From contig JANTFQ010000056.1 of NCBI GenBank assembly GCA_024763405.1, positions 1-10,416 of the forward strand: a stretch of DNA of 10,416 nucleotides, read 5' to 3'. The notes beneath the pieces were generated by a model that did no database searches, was not told the origin of the DNA, and saw nothing but the letters and a program-made list of their open reading frames with translations. Within the stretch, counting starts at the first letter, position 1, and every line of letters starts with the position of its first letter. The DNA comes from Calditrichaceae bacterium. Lineage in GTDB: Bacteria; Calditrichota; Calditrichia; Calditrichales; Calditrichaceae. Below, piece by piece: positions 6,666-10,416 of this stretch. Made by a program: the position numbers and the translations under genes.

Positions 6666-8186
6666 ATGAAAACAGCGTCGAGTAGCAGGAAACATAAACC
6701 GCGTATTTTAATTGTCACACCGGAGATCACCTATCTGCCGCATGGAATGGGCAATATGTCCAACGTACTGCGGGCCAAAGCAGGTGGCCTGGCGGATGTT
6801 TCGGCCTCGCTTGTCTCTTCTCTTAATGAATTAGGAGCGGATGTGCATGTGGCCCTGCCGCATTACCGCAGGATGTTTAATATTGACGTTGCCCGCATGG
6901 TGGAAAGTGAACTACGTCTTTATATGACGCATCTTTCCAATAAGCGCGTTCATCTTGCGGAAGACCGGGCTTTTTATTACCGGGAATCTGTTTACAGCGA
7001 TTATGAATTAGACAGCTTAAAATTTGCTCTCGCTTTTCAGCGGGAAGTAATAAACAATATTATTCCCAAAGTGGAACCGGATATTATTCATTGCAACGAC
7101 TGGATGACGGGTCTGATTCCGGGGATGGCTCGCAGAATTGGGATTCCCAGTCTGTTTACGGTGCATAATATTCATACCAATAAACTTTCGCTGGCCTTCA
7201 TTGAAGACCGTGGAATTGACGCCGGTGAATTTTGGCAGAATCTCTATTATGAAAATCCTCCGTATAATTATGAAGAAAGCCGGGACAGTAACCGGGTAGA
7301 CCTGCTGGCCAGCGGTATCTTCGGTGCGCATTTTATTAATACGGTAAGCCCGACGTTTTTAAAAGAAATTGCGGATGGTCAGCATGATTTCATTCCGGAT
7401 TATATCCGTCGTGAAATTGCCGGAAAGGCACAGGCTAATTGTGCCCAGGGTATTTTAAATGCGCCGGACCCTGCGTTTGACCCCGAAAGCGATAAGTATA
7501 TTTTATTTAAATATAATGCAGAAACGCACGTAAAAGCCAAGGCGGATAATAAAACATCGTTTCAGCTGCGTACCGGATTAAAAGTAGATAAAAAAGCGCC
7601 CCTGTTTTTCTGGCCTTCCCGTTTGGATCCGGTTCAAAAGGGATGCCAGTTACTGGCCGATATTATGTACCGTGTGGTATCCAAATACTGGGATGATAAT
7701 CTGCAGATCGCCATTGTGGCTAACGGCAGTTTTCAATCTGTTTTCAGAGAAATTGTTAATTTCCATGGATTTCAGGAACGGGTGGTGGTTGTTGATTTTG
7801 ATGATCCTTTGTCACATCGCGGATACGCAGCTTCTGATTTTATGCTGATGCCTTCACTTTTTGAACCCTGCGGCCTTCCGCAGATGATTAGCCAGATCTA
7901 TGGGTCGCTGCCTATCGTACACGATACAGGCGGTCTGCATGATACGGTTGAACCGCTGAATATTTCCGAAGACAGTGGAAGCGGATTTTTATTTAAAAAC
8001 TACGATTCCAACGGACTGTTTTGGGCAATGGATGAAGCGATGCGCTTTTTTAAACTGCCTGCCGCCAAAAAGAAACATCAGATTTCCAGAATAATGACCG
8101 AGGCCAAAAAAACCTTTAACCACAGTGTTACGGCGCAGCGCTATATTGATATTTATGAAACCATGCTCAAACGTCCTCTGGTTTAA
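6666..8186 (+). CDS. glgA: Glycogen synthase, GT5 family (variant with enlarged N-terminal loop)
   Basis: Retaining GT-B glycosyltransferase that adds glucosyl units, in this family usually from ADP-glucose, to the non-reducing ends of alpha-1,4-glucan. The product has 506 residues. The N-terminal Rossmann half has the donor/acceptor motif KAGGLADVSASL with Lys38, followed by HCNDWMTGLIPG and FTVHNIHTN. The C-terminal half has PSRLDPVQKG with Arg319 and Lys325, FEPCGLPQM with the catalytic-site Glu400, and DTGGLHDTV. Two features set it apart from E. coli GlgA: about 15 extra residues (YLPHGMGNMSNVLRA) lie between the first beta strand and KAGGL, and the usual NGID motif is replaced by LNAPDPAFDPESD. 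I believe this matches a GT5 subgroup seen in several FCB and related phyla, so donor choice (ADP- or UDP-glucose) is not certain. ATG 6666 follows GGGG (6657-6660) by 5 nt, a modest Shine-Dalgarno. The gene lies 35 nt after glgP and 6 nt before glgB. Confidence 0.9.
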   Translation: MKTASSSRKHKPRILIVTPEITYLPHGMGNMSNVLRAKAGGLADVSASLVSSLNELGADVHVALPHYRRMFNIDVARMVESELRLYMTHLSNKRVHLAEDRAFYYRESVYSDYELDSLKFALAFQREVINNIIPKVEPDIIHCNDWMTGLIPGMARRIGIPSLFTVHNIHTNKLSLAFIEDRGIDAGEFWQNLYYENPPYNYEESRDSNRVDLLASGIFGAHFINTVSPTFLKEIADGQHDFIPDYIRREIAGKAQANCAQGILNAPDPAFDPESDKYILFKYNAETHVKAKADNKTSFQLRTGLKVDKKAPLFFWPSRLDPVQKGCQLLADIMYRVVSKYWDDNLQIAIVANGSFQSVFREIVNFHGFQERVVVVDFDDPLSHRGYAASDFMLMPSLFEPCGLPQMISQIYGSLPIVHDTGGLHDTVEPLNISEDSGSGFLFKNYDSNGLFWAMDEAMRFFKLPAAKKKHQISRIMTEAKKTFNHSVTAQRYIDIYETMLKRPLV

Positions 8187-8192
8187 TTTACG

Positions 8193-10211
8193 ATGATAAT
8201 AACCAAACACATTCCCAATCAAAAGCGTCCCCTGATGCGTGATCCCTGGCTGGATGCATTCCGCGGCCATCTTGAGTGGAGAGCCGAAAAAATCAGGCAA
8301 ACGGAGCAAAAGCTTACCGGTGGTAAGCAGCGTCTTGAAGATTTCGCCGCGGGCCATGCTTATTTTGGTTTGCATTTTAAGAACAATCGATGGGTCTTTA
8401 GGGAATGGGCGCCCAATGCACGAAATATGTTTTTAATCGGAGACTTTTCCGAATGGCGGGAATTGCCGGAATACCAGTTAACCCGCATCAAAAAAAACGG
8501 TGTATGGGAAATATTTCTTCCTAAAAACGCTTTAAAACACGCTCAGCATTACCGGCTGCGTATCTACTGGGACGGTGGCTCCGGTGAACGGCTGCCGGCT
8601 TATGCGCGTTATATTGTACAGGATAATCAAACCCTGGAATTTACGGCGCAAATATGGTTTCCGGAAACTCCATATATTTTTAAACATTCCACTCCGAAAA
8701 GTAGCGAGGCGCCTTTGGTTTATGAGGCCCATGTGGGTATGGCTTCCGAACAGGAAAAGGTTGCTTCCTTTGCAGAATTTAAGGAAACGGTACTGCCGCG
8801 CATCGTTGATTTGGGTTACAATACCGTTCAGTTGATGGCTATTTTAGGCCATCCCTATTACGGCTCTTTTGGTTACCACGTCGCTAATTTTTATTCCATC
8901 ACTTCCCGTTTCGGAACACCGGATGAATTTAAGGCGCTGGTAGATGAGGCGCACCGTTTGGGTCTGCGGGTGGTTATTGATTTAATACATTCGCATGCCG
9001 TTAAAAATGAGCGTGAAGGGCTGGCCCGGTTTGACGGTACGCGCTATCAGTATTTTCACGATGGGGAACGCGGTGAACACAGGGCCTGGGATTCCCTCTG
9101 CTTTAATTATGAAAAACCGGAAGTGCTTCATTTTTTATTATCGAACTGTCGTTTTTGGTTAGATGAGTACCAGGTAGATGGCTTTCGGTTCGATGGCGTT
9201 ACCAGCATGCTGTACAAACATCACGGGCTTGGATTTGCATTTACAACCTATAACGATTACTTCAATGATCAGGTAGATGAGGATGCGCTCACCTATTTGG
9301 CGCTGGCCAACAAACTGATTCATACGGTAAACCCCGCGGCCATTAGTATCGCGGAAGATGTAAGCGGAATGCCGGGACTGGGTGCCGCTCAGGAAGAGGG
9401 CGGATGCGGTTTTGATTACCGGCTTGCCATGGGGGTTTCCGATTTCTGGTTTAAGTTGTTTGATATGAAAGATGAAGACTGGCCAATGGAAACGCTGTGG
9501 CATGAGTTATCTAACCGCCGTCTGGACGAACAGACTATCAGCTATCTCGAATGTCACGATCAGGCCATTGTCGGCGGTCAAACGGCTATTTTTCGTATGG
9601 CCGGTGAGGCGATGTATCATTCGATGCAGATCGATTCCGGGAATCTGGCTGTTCAAAGAGCGGTCGCCCTGCATAAAATGGCCCGGGCAGCGTCTGCGGT
9701 GGCAGCGGGAAACGGTTATCTGAATTTTATAGGAAATGAATTCGGGCACCCGGAATGGGTGGATTTTCCGCGGGAAGGCAATAATTGGTCGCATAAATAC
9801 GCCCGCCGGCAGTGGTCGCTTGCCGAACACAAAGAACTGTATTATTTCTATCTTTTAAAATTTGATAAAGCTCTGCTGCAATTAATCCGGGAGTATCAAA
9901 TTTACGATACATTTCCACAGCGTGTTTTCATACACAATGCGGATAAAATTCTGGTATTCGAACGCAACGATTTATTTTTCTTTTTTAATTTTCATCCTTC
10001 TGCTTCTTTTCCGGATTACGCGATCGAAGTACTGCCGGGTGCGTATCAATTGGTGCTGGACTCCGATGCGAAAGAATTTGCGGGGCACGGCAGACTTGAG
10101 GCAGGACAAACATTTTTTACCGCCAAAGAGCATCGTGACGGTGTTATAAGAAATATACTGCGTTTATATCTGCCTTCCCGGGCGCTGATTGTCTTGCACC
10201 GCAAAAAATAG
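8193..10211 (+). CDS. glgB: 1,4-alpha-glucan branching enzyme, GH13_8 (GBE1-type)
   Basis: Cuts an alpha-1,4-glucan chain and rejoins it through an alpha-1,6 bond. The 672-residue product is near the size of eukaryotic GBE1. An N-terminal helix-rich segment (about 1-55) precedes CBM48 (about 56-145; FREWAPNARNMFLIGDFSEW). The (beta/alpha)8 core has YEAHVG (177-182), region I VIDLIHSH (261-268), region II GFRFDG with nucleophile Asp334, region III IAEDVSGMPG with acid/base Glu388, and region IV ECHDQ with Asp456. The C-terminal beta domain has FNFHPSASFPDY. HSH in region I and EDVSGMPG mark it as GH13_8 rather than the E. coli-type GH13_9. Small deviations from the usual subfamily text are LGH for MEH before PYYGSFGYH, ECHDQ for ESHDQ, and VGGQT for VGDKT; none removes a catalytic residue. 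The start is 6 nt past the glgA stop with no clear Shine-Dalgarno, suggesting translational coupling to glgA. The Met at residue 15 is an alternative start. Confidence 0.93.
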   Translation: MIITKHIPNQKRPLMRDPWLDAFRGHLEWRAEKIRQTEQKLTGGKQRLEDFAAGHAYFGLHFKNNRWVFREWAPNARNMFLIGDFSEWRELPEYQLTRIKKNGVWEIFLPKNALKHAQHYRLRIYWDGGSGERLPAYARYIVQDNQTLEFTAQIWFPETPYIFKHSTPKSSEAPLVYEAHVGMASEQEKVASFAEFKETVLPRIVDLGYNTVQLMAILGHPYYGSFGYHVANFYSITSRFGTPDEFKALVDEAHRLGLRVVIDLIHSHAVKNEREGLARFDGTRYQYFHDGERGEHRAWDSLCFNYEKPEVLHFLLSNCRFWLDEYQVDGFRFDGVTSMLYKHHGLGFAFTTYNDYFNDQVDEDALTYLALANKLIHTVNPAAISIAEDVSGMPGLGAAQEEGGCGFDYRLAMGVSDFWFKLFDMKDEDWPMETLWHELSNRRLDEQTISYLECHDQAIVGGQTAIFRMAGEAMYHSMQIDSGNLAVQRAVALHKMARAASAVAAGNGYLNFIGNEFGHPEWVDFPREGNNWSHKYARRQWSLAEHKELYYFYLLKFDKALLQLIREYQIYDTFPQRVFIHNADKILVFERNDLFFFFNFHPSASFPDYAIEVLPGAYQLVLDSDAKEFAGHGRLEAGQTFFTAKEHRDGVIRNILRLYLPSRALIVLHRKK

Positions 10212-10227
10212 TGGTGATACTATTTTT
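10204..10227 (+). terminator. Rho-independent terminator-like hairpin at the glgB stop
   Basis: AAAAATAGT (10204-10212) and ACTATTTTT (10219-10227) form a perfect 9-bp inverted repeat with a GGTGAT loop; the A-tract/T-tract arms give a T-run on the RNA 3' side. The glgB stop TAG (10209-10211) lies within the left arm. The stem is AT-rich and so weak, but the position at the end of the last operon gene supports a terminator. Confidence 0.5.
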
Positions 10228-10332
10228 ATTCATTCGTGTCCTGTTTAGAATTGGAAACAGTCCATTAATGTCAGTGATATCAATGTGAAGAGCGATGTCT
10301 ATTTTATAGGAACTTAAATCCAACCCACTTCT
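10212..10332. other. Non-coding region after glgB
   Basis: No gene is visible. It contains, besides the terminator arm, a short inverted repeat CTGTTT (10241-10246) / AAACAG (10255-10260) with an 8-nt loop. That hairpin is not followed by a T-run, so it may have no function. The rest is featureless to me up to the repeats that begin at 10333. Confidence 0.6.
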
Positions 10333-10357
10333 GTACCCTGAGCGAAGTCGAAGGGTA
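10333..10357. repeat. Short interspersed repeat with core CCCTGAGCGAAGTCGAAGGG
   Basis: The ends TACCCT (10334-10339) and AGGGTA (10352-10357) are a 6-bp inverted repeat around GAGCGAAGTCGA. From memory this core is a widely recurring intergenic motif in many unrelated bacterial genomes, often many copies per genome. Its copy number in this genome cannot be seen from one window. Confidence 0.6.
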
Positions 10358-10359
10358 AT

Positions 10360-10416
10360 CCCCTCCCTTTTTTTGGAAGGGAGGGGAAATCCGCCGGCTG
10401 GCGGGAGGGGAGGGTT
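10360..10416. repeat. REP-like double-hairpin repeat, cut by the right edge
   Basis: CCCCTCCCTT (10360-10369) pairs perfectly with AAGGGAGGGG (10377-10386), a 10-bp stem with a 7-nt loop. A second small hairpin follows, CCGCC (10391-10395) with GGCGG (10400-10404) around GGCT, then the G-rich tail GGGAGGGGAGGGTT. Palindromic units of this type, with CCCCTCC arms and a CCGCC/GGCGG hairpin, resemble REP elements mobilised by RAYT transposases. The element probably continues past the window. Confidence 0.6.

Noticed and set aside
7989..8375. 128-codon - strand open frame across the glgA-glgB junction
   Set aside because: Antisense to two well-supported genes, with no recognisable domain or convincing ribosome binding site.
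10241..10260. Second hairpin after glgB as a terminator
   Set aside because: The 6-bp stem with 8-nt loop is weak and not followed by a T-run; the hairpin at 10204-10227 is the better candidate.

Overview
The window is a glycogen (alpha-1,4/1,6-glucan) metabolism locus, with every gene on the + strand. It encodes, in order: the C-terminal ~1,140 residues of a bifunctional GH13-GH133 glycogen debranching enzyme cut by the left edge; a 97-residue free-standing glycogen-binding (CBM48/AMPK-beta type) protein; a GT35 alpha-glucan phosphorylase; a GT5 glycogen synthase of a subtype with an enlarged N-terminal loop; and a GH13_8 (GBE1-type) branching enzyme. I see no RNA gene, CRISPR array, transposase or prophage gene.

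Layout. The debranching enzyme ends at 3434 and is followed by 314 bp without a gene. That gap holds a C-run/G-rich imperfect inverted repeat (3530-3588) that could act as a terminator, then a very AT-rich stretch that probably carries the promoter of the next unit. The small CBM48 gene (3749-4042), glgP (4078-6630), glgA (6666-8186) and glgB (8193-10211) are tightly spaced (35, 35 and 6 nt) and look like one operon. A short hairpin sits directly after the CBM48 gene and may set how much glgP-glgA-glgB is transcribed relative to the small protein. A 9-bp inverted repeat that includes the glgB stop codon is the likely operon terminator. The last ~85 bp are REP-like short repeats and hairpins that run off the right edge.

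How the genes work together. GlgA extends linear alpha-1,4-glucan from a nucleotide-glucose donor and GlgB adds alpha-1,6 branches. GlgP removes outer glucose units as glucose-1-phosphate, leaving limit branches that the debranching enzyme handles by glucan transfer (GH13 half) followed by hydrolysis of the alpha-1,6 stub (GH133 half). The small CBM48 protein has no catalytic domain and probably binds the glucan granule, perhaps with a partner. The donor-making enzyme (ADP-glucose pyrophosphorylase, glgC) is not in the window.

Organism. Shine-Dalgarno sites, moderate GC content, GBE1-type branching enzyme, the GH13-GH133 debrancher and the short GC-rich REP-like repeats together suggest a Gram-negative bacterium of the FCB superphylum. 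A Calditrichota-like lineage is my best guess, but there is no 16S or other marker gene here and the placement is an inference. The content is largely a recognisable pathway. The least ordinary parts are the enzyme fusion, the solitary AMPK-beta-like domain, the GT5 subtype and the intergenic structures; I found no convincing sign of a wholly new system.
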